Part shown: piece after piece, positions 47,917-47,983 of the stretch | How positions within the stretch are numbered: the first letter of the stretch is position 1 | Layout: the number at the start of each line of letters is the position of its first letter | Assembly: GCA_934747335.1 (NCBI GenBank) | Contig: CAKVGS010000013.1 | Coordinates: 1-47,983 of the forward strand | Direction: 5' to 3' | From: an uncultured Candidatus Melainabacteria bacterium | GTDB taxonomy: Bacteria > Cyanobacteriota > Vampirovibrionia > Gastranaerophilales > Gastranaerophilaceae | DNA length: 47,983 nt | The notes under the pieces: model-generated | What the model was told of the DNA's origin: nothing | What the model saw: only the letters and a program-made list of their open reading frames with translations | The model's database searches: none | Translations under genes and position numbers: made by a program

Positions 47917-47983
47917 AAAAACGCTCGCGGCGCGATTGTCGTTCATTTTAAGTTTTGACTCAATGTTTGCAACATAACTATAT

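Overview
The window is AT-rich, densely coded bacterial DNA, most likely from a gut-type Melainabacteria relative of Cyanobacteria (order Gastranaerophilales). That assignment is an inference. It rests on base composition, flagellar genes beside cyanobacteria-style regulatory boxes (three perfect HLR1/RpaB-type sites), and several proteins with an N/Q/S/T-rich N-terminal leader ending in an aromatic-x-Gly motif, which I associate with that group. There is no rRNA, prophage, CRISPR array or complete insertion sequence. Most genes are chromosomal housekeeping or accessory metabolism.

Layout. 1-2.9 kb: small tagged protein, leucyl aminopeptidase, Cys-phosphatase, tRNA-Val(UAC). 2.9-9.2 kb: a protein of nine tandem HTH repeats, a GH77 glucanotransferase, an XRE regulator, a structured RNA of about 300 nt with its own promoter, and an M49-like HEXXGH peptidase. 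9.2-12 kb: degenerate PurD/PurN-like pair, then scpB/scpA, with a palindromic repeat inserted in frame in scpA. 12-15.5 kb: two PlsC acyltransferases, a RelA/SpoT-synthetase-like protein and a small protein behind a perfect 18-bp palindrome. 15.5-19.5 kb: flagellar export genes flhA, fliH and a FliG-like gene. 19.6-27.5 kb: a GlcF-like Fe-S protein, kdsD, CDF transporter, a divergent GT2/GT-C pair, an oxidoreductase, a CDP-alcohol transferase and trmL. 27.5-34.4 kb: GH38 mannosidase, radical SAM/SPASM enzyme, repeat-rich spacer, EF-hand-like repetitive protein, TolC-family protein. 34.7-39.2 kb: motA-motB plus a DUF429-like gene, an EF-hand subtilase, a candidate type I toxin-antitoxin locus and a decayed duplicate of the motB/DUF429-like junction. 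39.2-46.9 kb: PIF1-like helicase, secA, YkgJ-like protein, MerR-like protein, smpB and a coiled-coil protein. 46.9-48 kb: regulatory and repeat-rich end with two divergent HLR1 boxes and a candidate sRNA.

How the parts fit. FlhA, FliH, the FliG-like protein, MotA and MotB indicate a flagellum and its type III export gate. Several otherwise unrelated proteins (HTH-repeat, GH77, M49-like, RelA/SpoT-like, small 85-residue protein) share an N-terminal leader that could be an export or sorting signal. Many genes lack a Shine-Dalgarno sequence and have a -10 element exactly 6-7 nt before the start codon, implying leaderless transcripts. Others have classical AAGGAG sites.

The strongest candidates for undescribed biology are the antisense-overlapped 26-residue membrane peptide at 38.7-39.0 kb, the shared N-terminal tag, the HLR1 network including a candidate sRNA, and the nine-repeat HTH protein.
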